This document shows, piece by piece, positions 24,721 through 36,315 of a DNA stretch of 64,000 nt. The DNA comes from Pseudomonas fluorescens. GTDB taxonomy: Bacteria; Pseudomonadota; Gammaproteobacteria; Pseudomonadales; Pseudomonadaceae. Below the pieces are notes generated by a model. It saw only the letters and a list, made by a program, of their open reading frames with translations, did not search any database and was not told the origin of the DNA. The stretch spans positions 248,001 to 312,000 of the forward strand of contig NZ_CABVHU010000001.1 of the NCBI RefSeq assembly GCF_902497855.1, in the 5' to 3' direction. The position numbers and the translations under genes are program-made. The first letter of the stretch is position 1. Every line of letters begins with the position of its first letter.

Positions 24721-25614
24721 ATGCCCGCTATCCGAATTGGCATCAACCCGATCTCCTGGAGCAACGACGACCTGCCGTCCCTCGGTGGCGAGACGCCGCT
24801 GAGCACCGCTTTGAGCGAAGGCAAGGACATCGGCTACGAAGGTTTCGAACTCAACGGCAAATTCCCCAAGGACGCCAAAGGCGTTGGCGATGTGCTGCGT
24901 CCGTATGACCTGGCGCTGGTGTCCGGCTGGTATTCCAGTCGCCTGGCCCGCCGCTCGGTGGCCGAGGAAATCGACGCCATCGCCAGCCATGTCGAGCTGC
25001 TGGCGCAGAACGGCGCCAAGGTGCTGGTTTACGGCGAAGTCGCCGACTCCATTCAGGGCCAGCACATCCCATTGGTGGAGCGTCCGCAGTTTCACACCGA
25101 GCAGGCGTGGCAGGAATACGCCGACAAGCTCACCGAACTGGCCCGTTTCACCCTGTCCCGGGGCGTGCGCCTGGCCTACCACCACCATATGGGCGCCTAC
25201 GTCGAATCCCCCGCGGACATCGACAAACTGATGGCGCTGACCGGCAGCGAAGTCGGCCTGCTGTTCGACTCGGGCCATTGCTACATGGGGGGTGGCGAAC
25301 CCTTGCACGTGCTGCGCAAGCACATCGAACGCATCTGCCACGTGCACTTCAAGGACGTGCGCAAACCGGTGGTGCAACTGGCGCGCAACAACCTGTGGAG
25401 CTTCCCCGACTGCATCATCAACGGCACCTTCACCGTGCCCGGCGATGGCGACATCGATTTCGGCGCCTTGCTCGATGTGCTGCTGGCCGCCGATTACCAC
25501 GGCTGGCTGGTGGTCGAAGCGGAACAGGATCCGGCGGTGGCTCCGAGTTATGCCTACGCCAAAAAAGGCTACGACACCTTGCGTGCACTGCTCGACGAGA
25601 GGATTGCGTCATGA
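24721..25614 (+). CDS. iolE: myo-Inosose-2 dehydratase
   Basis: A 297-residue TIM-barrel (AP-endonuclease-2 fold) protein of normal IolE length. Family stretches include IGINPISWSNDDLPSLGG at the start, LAYHHHMGAYVE, LLFDSGHCYMGGG and CHVHFKDVRKPV, which supply metal ligands. IolE dehydrates 2-keto-myo-inositol to the diketone that IolD cleaves. Its stop overlaps the iolB start (ATGA), so the two are translationally coupled. Confidence 0.93.
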   Translation: MPAIRIGINPISWSNDDLPSLGGETPLSTALSEGKDIGYEGFELNGKFPKDAKGVGDVLRPYDLALVSGWYSSRLARRSVAEEIDAIASHVELLAQNGAKVLVYGEVADSIQGQHIPLVERPQFHTEQAWQEYADKLTELARFTLSRGVRLAYHHHMGAYVESPADIDKLMALTGSEVGLLFDSGHCYMGGGEPLHVLRKHIERICHVHFKDVRKPVVQLARNNLWSFPDCIINGTFTVPGDGDIDFGALLDVLLAADYHGWLVVEAEQDPAVAPSYAYAKKGYDTLRALLDERIAS

Positions 25615-26438
25615 GTCTGCTGGTCAAAAGCAACGCCCGTGGCCGGACCATGGTCGAGTTGGGGCAAGGTGAGCTGGAATACGTCGGCTTCGCCGCTTAC
25701 CGCTTGAGCCTCGGCGAAACCCTGCCGGTCTCGGCGGGTGATAAAGAGCTGTGCCTGGTGCTGCTCAGCGGCCGGGTCAGCATCAAGGGCGAAGCGCCGG
25801 GGCAGGGCGCGTTCGACTGGGACAATATCGGCGATCGCCAGTCGGTGTTCGAAGACAAGCCTCCGTTCGCTGCGTACTTGCCGCCCGGCAGTCAGGCGCA
25901 GGTGGTCGCGCTGAGTGATGTGCAGGTTGCCGTGTGTTCCGCGCCTGGCGCTACTGAAGCTGAAAGCGCAAAGATCGCAGCCTTCGGCCCGCGGCTGATC
26001 ACACCCGACAGCATGAAGCGCAGCGTGCGCGGCAAGGGCGCCAACACCCGCTACGTCTGCGACATCCTGCCCGACACCGAGCCTGCCCATTCGCTGCTGG
26101 TGGTGGAAGTGCGCACGCCGTCGGGGCATTCGTCGAGCTACCCGCCGCACAAGCACGACACCGATGACCTGCCGCACCAGAGCTTTCTCGAAGAAACCTA
26201 TTACCACCAGATCAACCCGCCACAGGGCTTTGTGTTCCAGCGGGTGTACACCGACGACCGCAGCATCGACCAGGCCATGGCCGTGGAAAACAGCGACCTG
26301 GTGGTCGTGCCCAAGGGCTATCACCCGGTCAGCGTGCCGTACGGCTACGAGTCGTATTACCTGAACGTGATGGCCGGACCCAAGCGCGTCTGGCAGTTCC
26401 ATAACGATCCGCAGCACAGCTGGCTGCTGGATCTGTGA
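25611..26438 (+). CDS. iolB: 5-deoxy-glucuronate isomerase
   Basis: A 275-residue bicupin enzyme. The C-terminal cupin carries the metal-binding set in YPPHKHD, LEETYYHQINPPQGFVFQRVY and the late KGYHPV. IolB isomerises 5-deoxy-glucuronate to 2-deoxy-5-keto-gluconate, the IolC substrate. The start is the ATG at 25611 overlapping the iolE stop codon; a much longer upstream frame is iolE read out of frame. Confidence 0.93.
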   Translation: MSLLVKSNARGRTMVELGQGELEYVGFAAYRLSLGETLPVSAGDKELCLVLLSGRVSIKGEAPGQGAFDWDNIGDRQSVFEDKPPFAAYLPPGSQAQVVALSDVQVAVCSAPGATEAESAKIAAFGPRLITPDSMKRSVRGKGANTRYVCDILPDTEPAHSLLVVEVRTPSGHSSSYPPHKHDTDDLPHQSFLEETYYHQINPPQGFVFQRVYTDDRSIDQAMAVENSDLVVVPKGYHPVSVPYGYESYYLNVMAGPKRVWQFHNDPQHSWLLDL

Positions 26439-26482
26439 ACTGAAACGCCTGAATGCCTACTTCTGCACGGAGAACAATAACA

Positions 26483-27304
26483 ATGAGCAAACCCCTGCGT
26501 TTCGCCCTGAACCGTATGGTCGCCCCCCGTTTGTCCTTGCCGGCGTTCATCGAGCTGGCGGTGACCCTCAAGGCCGACGCCATCGAGATCCGCAACGACC
26601 TCAAGGGCGTCGAGATCGAAGACGGCACCGCACCCGAGCGGGTGCGTGAGTTGTGCGCGGCCAAAGGCATCCGCGTGCTGTCGATCAATGCGCTGTATCC
26701 GTTCGATGTGTGGAATGACGAGCGCCGGGCGCAGGCCTTGAAGCTGGCCGCTTATGCCCGTGATTGCGGCGCACAGGGCTTGGTCATGTGCCCGTTGAAC
26801 GACCGTGGTGACTCGCGCAACGAGGCCGAACGCGCTGCCGGCCTGCGCACGGCATTGACTCAGCTGGCGCCGATCCTGCGCGATCACGGGATTCTGGGTT
26901 TCATCGAGCCGCTGGGCTTCGAAGAGTGCTCGTTGCGCCGCAAACGTACGGCGGTGGATGCGATCAAGGCCATCGGCGGGCTGGATGTGTTCCGACTGGT
27001 GCATGACACCTTCCACCATCACCTGGCCGGCGAACATGAGTTTTTCCCTGAATTGACCGGGCTGGTGCACATCTCCGGAGTCGAGGATGCCGAAGCGCCT
27101 CTGGCGACCATCCGCGACGGCCACCGGGTGCTGGTGGGCGAGGGCGATATTCTCGGTAACGCGGCGCAGATTGAGACTTTGTTGAGCTGCGGGTACAGCG
27201 GCTACCTGTCGTTCGAGCCGTTTGCCGACAGTGTGCATGGGTTGGCGGATATCGAGCAGGCGATCGGTGCGAGCATGGATCACCTGCAAAAAACCCTGGC
27301 CTGA
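26483..27304 (+). CDS. iolI: Sugar phosphate isomerase/epimerase, probable inosose isomerase
   Basis: A 273-residue TIM-barrel protein of the AP-endonuclease-2 fold. It shares with Bacillus IolI the IEIRNDLKG opening, the GFIEPLGF strand, the [12 protein letters not shown] metal-ligand segment and the [17 protein letters not shown] stretch. IolI interconverts scyllo- and D-chiro-type inososes. Its position between iolB and iolD supports this; the symbol is assigned with moderate confidence because the fold is shared by many isomerases. The ATG at 26483 follows an AACAATAACA stretch with GGAGA upstream. Confidence 0.75.
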   Translation: MSKPLRFALNRMVAPRLSLPAFIELAVTLKADAIEIRNDLKGVEIEDGTAPERVRELCAAKGIRVLSINALYPFDVWNDERRAQALKLAAYARDCGAQGLVMCPLNDRGDSRNEAERAAGLRTALTQLAPILRDHGILGFIEPLGFEECSLRRKRTAVDAIKAIGGLDVFRLVHDTFHHHLAGEHEFFPELTGLVHISGVEDAEAPLATIRDGHRVLVGEGDILGNAAQIETLLSCGYSGYLSFEPFADSVHGLADIEQAIGASMDHLQKTLA

Positions 27305-27389
27305 CACCGTTATCGAAACCGATGGAGATCAACTGTGGGATCACATTCCACAGCACACACCGGATTTGGCTTCAAAGGAAGGTGCAAGC

Positions 27390-30379
<2,990 letters not shown>

Positions 30380-30389
30380 CCCTCGAAAT

Positions 30390-30495
30390 GATCGTTCCCA
30401 CGCTCTGCGTGGGAATGCATCAATGGACGCTCTGCGTCCGCTTTTGGGACGCAGAGCGTCCCGGCTGCATCCCCACGCAGAGCGTGGGGACGATC
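30390..30495. repeat. Nested intergenic palindrome (GATCGTTCCCACGCTCTGCG family), copy 1
   Basis: The outer arms GATCGTTCCCACGCTCTGCG and its inverse enclose an inner palindrome built from GGACGCTCTGCGTCC and GGACGCAGAGCGTCC. Each arm is itself palindromic (CCCACGCTCTGCGTGGG). It is unrelated to the REP arms elsewhere, and the same element recurs at 50947-51052. It separates iolG from the next oxidoreductase gene. Confidence 0.9.
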
Positions 30496-30517
30496 AACAA
30501 TAAGAAGGAATCCACAC

Positions 30518-31588
30518 ATGCGCATCGGGCTTGTCGGTTACGGCCATGGCGGCCGGTTTTTCCATGCTCCGCTGATCAGCAGTTTACCGACGGCGACGTT
30601 CGTCGGGGTGGTCACCCGCTCGAAGGAGCGCCGCCAGTTGCTGGCGGTCGAGCATCCGGGGGTGCCGGCCTTCGACAGCATTGGCCAGATGGTGGAGGCC
30701 GGGATCGATGTGCTGGTGGTCTCGACGCCGCTCAAGGGGCGTCCGGCGCTGGTGCTCGACGGGATCGAACACGGCGTGGCGGTGGTCAGCGACAAGCCGT
30801 TCGCCGCCGATGCGCAGCAGGCGCAAACCCTGATCACCATGGCCGAGCGCCATGGCGTGCGGCTTAGCGTCTATCAGAACCGGCGCTGGGACTCGGACTT
30901 CCTCACCGTGCGCAAACTCATCGAGTCCGGCGCGCTGGGGCAGGTCAGTCGTTTCGAATCGCGGATCGAACGCTACTCGCCGCAGTCGGTGAACAACGGC
31001 AGCGGCGGCGGTTTCCTGCGCGATCTGGGCAGCCATCTGGTGGATCAGGCGCTGCTGTTGTTCGGCCCCGTCACTCGGGTTTACGCCGAACTGGATTACC
31101 TCGAAAAAGGCCAGGTCTTCGACAACGGCTTCTTTATGTCCCTGACCCACGCCAACGGCGTGACCTCGCACCTGGGCGGCAGTTGCCTGCAAAACACCCC
31201 CGGCCCGCGTTTTCGCGTGACCGGCACCCAGGGTTGCTACAGCGTCGATGGCCTGGACGGGCAGGAGGCATCGACGTTCGCCGGGCTTTCGCCCAGGTCC
31301 GAAGGCGAACGCTGGGGCGTGGAAGAGCATCGCCGCTGGGGCTGGTTCGAGCAAGGCGAGGTGCGCGAGCGGGTACCCTCCGAGCGAGGCTGCTGGAATC
31401 AGTTCTATTTACAGCTACAAACCGCGTTACAGAGCGGTGGCCCACTGCCCGTGGACGCCCGTGATGCACTGGCGGCGACCCGCGTGCTAGACGCCGCGCG
31501 GCTAAGTGCCGAGCGCCGGCAAGTGGTGGAATTGAGCCCGTTCGAGAGCCATGGAATAAAATCAGCTAAAAATTCTAAAATGAGTTGA
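30518..31588 (+). CDS. Second Gfo/Idh/MocA oxidoreductase of the iol locus
   Basis: A 356-residue NAD(P)-dependent oxidoreductase with GYGHGGRFFHAP near residue 7, SDKPFA near 92 and LRDLGSHLVDQALLLFGPV in the substrate domain. It is clearly different from IolG and is closer to YvaA/IolW-like dehydrogenases, which act on scyllo-inositol. In this context it may admit another inositol isomer into the pathway; that is inference. The last codons and the IolR site before the importer are separated by only two bases. AAGGAAT precedes the start. Confidence 0.85.
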   Translation: MRIGLVGYGHGGRFFHAPLISSLPTATFVGVVTRSKERRQLLAVEHPGVPAFDSIGQMVEAGIDVLVVSTPLKGRPALVLDGIEHGVAVVSDKPFAADAQQAQTLITMAERHGVRLSVYQNRRWDSDFLTVRKLIESGALGQVSRFESRIERYSPQSVNNGSGGGFLRDLGSHLVDQALLLFGPVTRVYAELDYLEKGQVFDNGFFMSLTHANGVTSHLGGSCLQNTPGPRFRVTGTQGCYSVDGLDGQEASTFAGLSPRSEGERWGVEEHRRWGWFEQGEVRERVPSERGCWNQFYLQLQTALQSGGPLPVDARDALAATRVLDAARLSAERRQVVELSPFESHGIKSAKNSKMS

Positions 31589-31590
31589 TA

Positions 31591-31606
31591 TGGAAATTAT
31601 TTTCCA
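31591..31606. promoter_or_regulatory. Candidate IolR operator 3 before the importer genes
   Basis: TGGAAATTATTTTCCA has the same half-sites and six-base spacer as the site at 22484-22499. It lies about 120 bases before the binding-protein start, implying a second IolR-controlled promoter for the transport genes. Confidence 0.75.
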
Positions 31607-31726
31607 ATAAAGTCATTTCCAGCGACCTGCCACGCGCTACGTTTCAACGCTTTTCCCGCTCGTCCGCTGACTGAAATCGTCACGCCTTATCCATAAAACC
31701 AACAAGAATGTGGAGAAAGACTTTTC

Positions 31727-32653
31727 ATGAAGACCAGGATCCGTTTCGCCTCACTTGCCCTGTCCCTGATGTTCGCCAGCGGGGCTGCCCTCGCCGACAT
31801 GAAGATCGGCGTCAGCATGTCGCAGTTCGATGACACCTGGCTGACCTACCTGCGCGAATCCATGGACCACAAAGCCAAGTCCTATCCCGACGGCGTCCAG
31901 CTGCAGTTCGAAGACGCGCGCAGCGACGTGGTCAAGCAACTGAGCCAGGTGGAAAGCTTCATCAGCCAGAAGGTCGACGCCATCGTGGTCAATCCGGTGG
32001 ATACGGCCGCTACCAAAAAAATCACCCAGGCCGCGGTCAAGGCCGGAATCCCGCTGGTCTACGTCAACCGTCGTCCCGATGACCTGAACCTGCCCAAAGG
32101 CGTGGTGACCGTCGCCTCCAATGACAGGGAGGCCGGCGAAATGCAGATGCAGTACCTGGCCGACAAGATGGGCGGCAAGGGCGATATCGTGATTCTGCTG
32201 GGCGACCTCGCGAACAATTCCACCACCAACCGCACCCAGGGCGTCAAGGAGGTGCTGGCCAAGTACCCGAACATCAAGATCGAGCAAGAGCAGACCGGCA
32301 TCTGGCTGCGGGATAAAGGCATGACCCTGGTCAACGACTGGCTGACCCAGGGCCGCAAGTTCGACGCCGTGGTCTCGAACAACGACGAGATGGCCATCGG
32401 TGCCGCGATGGCCCTGCAACAGGCCGGCGTGGCCAAGGGCAGTGTGTTGATCGCCGGTGTCGACGGTACGCCGGATGGCTTGAACGCGGTGAAGAAGGGG
32501 TCGTTGGCGGCGTCGGTGTTCCAGGATGCCAAGGGCCAGGCTGACGGCTCGATCGACACCGCGGTGAAAATGGCGAAAAACGAGCCGGTCGAGTCGGCGG
32601 TGTGGGTGCCGTTTCGCCTGATCACTCCGGACAACGTCGACCAGTTCAAATAG
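31727..32653 (+). CDS. Periplasmic sugar-binding protein of the inositol importer
   Basis: A 308-residue binding protein with a signal peptide of about 23 residues ending GAALA. The mature part is a type I periplasmic-binding fold (Peripla_BP_4), ribose/inositol branch: MKIGVSMSQFDDTW, VDAIVVNPVDTAA, VYVNRRP, VASNDREAG and AIGAAMALQQAG. In Caulobacter the matching protein (IbpA) binds myo-inositol. It is followed by the ATPase and permease genes, and its promoter carries an IolR-type site. Confidence 0.88.
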   Translation: MKTRIRFASLALSLMFASGAALADMKIGVSMSQFDDTWLTYLRESMDHKAKSYPDGVQLQFEDARSDVVKQLSQVESFISQKVDAIVVNPVDTAATKKITQAAVKAGIPLVYVNRRPDDLNLPKGVVTVASNDREAGEMQMQYLADKMGGKGDIVILLGDLANNSTTNRTQGVKEVLAKYPNIKIEQEQTGIWLRDKGMTLVNDWLTQGRKFDAVVSNNDEMAIGAAMALQQAGVAKGSVLIAGVDGTPDGLNAVKKGSLAASVFQDAKGQADGSIDTAVKMAKNEPVESAVWVPFRLITPDNVDQFK

Positions 32654-32722
32654 TCCGTCCGTTCAATAACAACAATAAGCACGCAAGGGGCAAGCGCGAC
32701 CTTGCTGATGGAGTACCTGATC

Positions 32723-34288
32723 ATGTTCGCTTCAGCGACCGCTTCGAGCCCTCCGATGGTGGGTGTCCAGCCAACTGCAATACCTGTCGATGAGCCGTAC
32801 CTGCTGGAGATCGTCAATGTCAGCAAGGGTTTTCCCGGCGTGGTGGCCCTGTCCGATGTACAGCTTCGGGTCCGCCCCGGTTCCGTGCTGGCGCTGATGG
32901 GCGAAAATGGCGCCGGCAAATCCACCCTGATGAAAATCATCGCCGGCATCTACCAGCCGGACGCCGGCGAACTGCGCCTGCGGGGCAAACCGGTGGTGTT
33001 CGAGACGCCACTGGCGGCGCTGCAGGCCGGGATCGCGATGATCCACCAGGAACTCAACCTGATGCCGCACATGAGCATCGCCGAGAACATCTGGATCGGC
33101 CGTGAACAGCTCAATGGCCTGCACATGATCGACCACCGCGAGATGCACCGCTGCACGGCGAAGCTGCTGGAACGCCTGCGCATCAACCTCGATCCGGAAG
33201 AACAGGTCGGCAACCTGAGCATCGCCGAACGGCAGATGGTCGAGATTGCCAAGGCGGTGTCCTACGACTCGGACATCCTGATCATGGACGAACCGACCTC
33301 GGCCATTACCGACAAGGAAGTCGCCCATCTGTTTTCGATCATTGCCGACCTCAAGCGCCAGGGCAAAGGCATCATCTACATCACCCACAAGATGAACGAA
33401 GTGTTCACCATTGCCGATGAAGTGGCGGTGTTCCGTGACGGCGCCTACATCGGCCTGCAGCGGGCCGACAGCATGGACGGCGACAGCCTGATTTCGATGA
33501 TGGTCGGGCGCGAACTGAGCCAGTTGTTCCCGGTGCGCGAGACGCCGATCGGCGAGCTGTTGCTGTCGGTGCGCGACCTGAAGCTCGACGGCATTTTCAA
33601 GGACGTGTCCTTCGACCTGCACGCCGGGGAGATTCTCGGCATCGCCGGGTTGATGGGCTCGGGCCGAACCAATGTCGCCGAGGCGATTTTCGGCATCACC
33701 CCGAGCGACGGTGGCGAGATTCGCCTGGATGGCGAGGTGGTGCGCATTACCGATCCGCACATGGCCATCGAGAAGGGCTTCGCGCTGTTGACCGAGGATC
33801 GCAAGCTCAGCGGCCTGTTCCCGTGCCTGTCGGTGCTGGAGAACATGGAAATGGCGGTGCTGCCGCACTACGCCGGCCACGGTTTCATCCAGCAAAAGGC
33901 CCTGCGGGCCTTGTGCGAAGACATGTGCAGGAAGCTGCGGGTGAAAACCCCGTCGCTGGAACAGTGCATCGACACGCTGTCCGGCGGTAATCAGCAAAAG
34001 GCCTTGCTGGCGCGCTGGCTGATGACCAACCCGCGAATCCTGATTCTCGACGAGCCGACCCGCGGCATCGATGTCGGCGCCAAGGCCGAGATCTACCGGC
34101 TGATTTCCTACCTGGCCAGCGAAGGAATGGCGGTGATCATGATTTCTTCGGAGCTGCCGGAAGTGCTCGGCATGAGCGACCGGGTCATGGTCATGCACGA
34201 GGGCGACCTGATGGGCACCCTCGACCGCAGCGAAGCGACCCAGGAACGGGTGATGCAACTGGCCTCGGGCATGTCCGCGGTTCACTAA
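32723..34288 (+). CDS. Sugar ABC transporter ATPase (two ABC domains), inositol importer
   Basis: A 521-residue protein with two tandem ATPase domains. The first has Walker [10 protein letters not shown] at 60-68, an [15 protein letters not shown] signature and LIMDEPTSA Walker B. The second has a degenerate Walker A (GLMGSGRTN), an LSGGNQQK signature and LILDEPTRG. This matches RbsA/MglA-type importers, which energise uptake of ribose, galactose or inositol. The ATG at 32723 is preferred because GGAG stands nine bases ahead; two earlier in-frame starts exist. Confidence 0.9.
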   Translation: MFASATASSPPMVGVQPTAIPVDEPYLLEIVNVSKGFPGVVALSDVQLRVRPGSVLALMGENGAGKSTLMKIIAGIYQPDAGELRLRGKPVVFETPLAALQAGIAMIHQELNLMPHMSIAENIWIGREQLNGLHMIDHREMHRCTAKLLERLRINLDPEEQVGNLSIAERQMVEIAKAVSYDSDILIMDEPTSAITDKEVAHLFSIIADLKRQGKGIIYITHKMNEVFTIADEVAVFRDGAYIGLQRADSMDGDSLISMMVGRELSQLFPVRETPIGELLLSVRDLKLDGIFKDVSFDLHAGEILGIAGLMGSGRTNVAEAIFGITPSDGGEIRLDGEVVRITDPHMAIEKGFALLTEDRKLSGLFPCLSVLENMEMAVLPHYAGHGFIQQKALRALCEDMCRKLRVKTPSLEQCIDTLSGGNQQKALLARWLMTNPRILILDEPTRGIDVGAKAEIYRLISYLASEGMAVIMISSELPEVLGMSDRVMVMHEGDLMGTLDRSEATQERVMQLASGMSAVH

Positions 34289-34344
34289 TGGATGCGGGCG
34301 CTGGCCAGGCCAGCGTCGACGACGCGATAGAAGGGTGATGGGTT

Positions 34345-35367
34345 ATGAACGCGATACTGGAAAACAAACCAGCAACGGTACCGGTCAAGAGTCGCCGGCG
34401 CTTTCCCACCGAACTGAGTATCTTCCTGGTGCTGATCGGCATCGGCCTGGTGTTCGAAGTGTTCGGCTGGATCGTGCGCGACCAGAGCTTCCTGATGAAC
34501 TCCCAGCGCCTGGTGTTGATGATCCTGCAAGTGTCGATCATCGGCCTGCTGGCCATCGGCGTGACTCAGGTCATCATTACCACGGGTATCGACCTGTCCT
34601 CCGGCTCGGTGCTGGCGCTGTCGGCGATGATTGCCGCCAGCCTGGCCCAGACCTCCGACTTTACCCGTGCGGTGTTCCCCTCGCTGACCGACTTGCCGGT
34701 GTGGATTCCGGTGATAGCGGGGCTTGGCGTAGGGTTGCTGGCGGGGGCGATCAACGGCAGCATCATTGCCATCACCGGCATTCCACCCTTCATTGCCACC
34801 CTCGGCATGATGGTCTCCGCTCGCGGCCTGGCGCGTTACTACACCGAAGGCCAGCCGGTGAGCATGCTCTCGGACTCCTACACCGCCATCGGCCACGGCG
34901 CGATGCCGGTGGTGATTTTCCTGGTGGTCGCGGTGATCTTTCACATCGCCCTGCGTTACACCAAATACGGCAAGTACACCTACGCCATCGGCGGCAACAT
35001 GCAGGCGGCGCGCACTTCGGGGATCAACGTCAAGCGCCATCTGGTGATCGTCTACAGCATCGCCGGGCTGCTCGCCGGCCTGGCAGGGGTGGTGGCTTCG
35101 GCACGCGCCGCGACCGGGCAGGCCGGGATGGGCATGTCCTATGAGCTGGACGCGATTGCCGCGGCAGTGATCGGCGGCACCAGCCTGGCCGGAGGCGTGG
35201 GGCGCATCACTGGCACCGTGATCGGCGCGTTGATACTCGGGGTGATGGCCAGCGGCTTTACCTTTGTCGGGGTCGATGCGTATATTCAGGACATCATCAA
35301 GGGATTGATCATCGTGGTAGCGGTGGTGATCGACCAATACCGCAACAAGCGTAAACTCAAGCGCTGA
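34345..35367 (+). CDS. Sugar ABC transporter permease, inositol importer
   Basis: A 340-residue inner-membrane permease of the RbsC/AraH family with about ten membrane segments. It contains the family stretches ITTGIDLSSGSVLALSAM, NGSIIAITGIPPFIATLGMM and AIGGNMQAARTSGINV. With the binding protein and ATPase it forms the importer for the iol pathway substrate. It is the last gene of the unit; a hairpin lies 20 bases after the stop. Confidence 0.9.
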   Translation: MNAILENKPATVPVKSRRRFPTELSIFLVLIGIGLVFEVFGWIVRDQSFLMNSQRLVLMILQVSIIGLLAIGVTQVIITTGIDLSSGSVLALSAMIAASLAQTSDFTRAVFPSLTDLPVWIPVIAGLGVGLLAGAINGSIIAITGIPPFIATLGMMVSARGLARYYTEGQPVSMLSDSYTAIGHGAMPVVIFLVVAVIFHIALRYTKYGKYTYAIGGNMQAARTSGINVKRHLVIVYSIAGLLAGLAGVVASARAATGQAGMGMSYELDAIAAAVIGGTSLAGGVGRITGTVIGALILGVMASGFTFVGVDAYIQDIIKGLIIVVAVVIDQYRNKRKLKR

Positions 35368-35387
35368 AACCGGAACAAGCCGCAAAA

Positions 35388-35414
35388 TGCGCCACGCCTG
35401 ACCCGCGTGGCGCA
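35388..35414 (+). terminator. Hairpin after the importer operon
   Basis: TGCGCCACGC (35388-35397) pairs perfectly with GCGTGGCGCA (35405-35414), loop seven bases. The following GCCGTTTGTCTT is only moderately T-rich, so it may be a weak intrinsic terminator. Confidence 0.6.
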
Positions 35415-35694
35415 GCCGTTTGTCTTCTCTGTACAGCCGCTCGATGGAATTTCTTGCTATAAACGCACTCCGATAACCACCGCATAGTCTGCCATGGAGC
35501 ACTTTCGGGGCTTTGTCGGACGAATTCGCTGTCTTTTCAGTTGCTGAGGCCTCAAGTCGGCCTTAGACTGCCGCCCCTCGTAAATTGAGTGCCGGGTGGC
35601 GCTTGGAATCAATGGCGCCTTTCCGATGACCGAACCAGGTCCGCCGGAACGCTCCCTAATTCGCCTTAATGCACGTTTTTTTATAGAGAAATCA
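35415..35694. other. Gap upstream of the DksA-like gene
   Basis: No gene was seen in these 280 bases. A promoter for the DksA-like gene is expected here. I looked for a Zur box (GTTATA-N2-ATAAC), known upstream of P. aeruginosa dksA2, and did not find a convincing one. Confidence 0.5.
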
Positions 35695-36099
35695 ATGACA
35701 AAGGACAAGTTGCTGGCCATGCCGGCGGATGACTACATGAATGCCGAGCAACATGCTTTTTTCTCCGAGCTGTTGCAAAACATGAAAGTCGAAACCCATG
35801 AGCGGATCGAACAGAACCGCATCGCCATCGAGAGCCTGGACACTCCAGCCGACCCGGCTGACGCTGCTTCTGTCGAGGAAGAGCGCACCTGGTTGGTGAA
35901 CGCGATCGATCGCGACCAGCGCATGCTGCCTCAGTTGGAACAGGCGCTGGAGCGCATCAAGGAAGACAGCTTCGGCTGGTGCGACGACAGCGGCGAGGCC
36001 ATTGGCCTCAAGCGCCTGCTGATCAGCCCGACCACCAAGTACTGCATCGAAGCTCAAGAGCGTCACGAGCAGATCGACAAGCACCAGCGTCAGGCCTGA
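35695..36099 (+). CDS. DksA-like RNA polymerase-binding regulator lacking a full zinc finger
   Basis: A 134-residue TraR/DksA-family protein. The coiled-coil tip motif DxxDxA is intact as DPADAA (53-58), which in DksA contacts the RNA polymerase active site. The C4 zinc finger is broken: Cys96 and Cys117 remain but the partner positions are Ser99 and Ala120. P. aeruginosa DksA2 shows the same kind of substitution and works without zinc with (p)ppGpp. A similar zinc-independent back-up role is inferred. The ATG at 35695 is chosen over 35596 because the family begins there and GAGAAA precedes it. Confidence 0.8.
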   Translation: MTKDKLLAMPADDYMNAEQHAFFSELLQNMKVETHERIEQNRIAIESLDTPADPADAASVEEERTWLVNAIDRDQRMLPQLEQALERIKEDSFGWCDDSGEAIGLKRLLISPTTKYCIEAQERHEQIDKHQRQA

Positions 36100-36113
36100 T
36101 TCAGTAGCGCCCC

Positions 36114-36179
36114 CATCGCGGGCAAGCCCGCTCCCACAAGGTTTGTATTGAACCTGTGGGAGCGGCTTGCCCGCGATGC
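36114..36179. repeat. REP pair
   Basis: ATCGCGGGCAAGCCCGCTCC and its inverse, GGAGCGGCTTGCCCGCGAT, with a short spacer. It follows the DksA-like gene. Confidence 0.9.
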
Positions 36180-36315
36180 TTTTCGACGTCTGCGAAAACC
36201 CCCGCGCACTTCTATTGATCTGCTGCAACGCCCACTACTAATGGACCATGGATAATGGCCCATTGATGGCGTTTAATGCGGACACAACAATTAGAAGCTA
36301 CCTGGGGTGACAACG

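Noticed and set aside
35415..35694. Zur box upstream of the DksA2-like gene
   Set aside because: No sequence close to GTTATA-N2-ATAAC was found on inspection.
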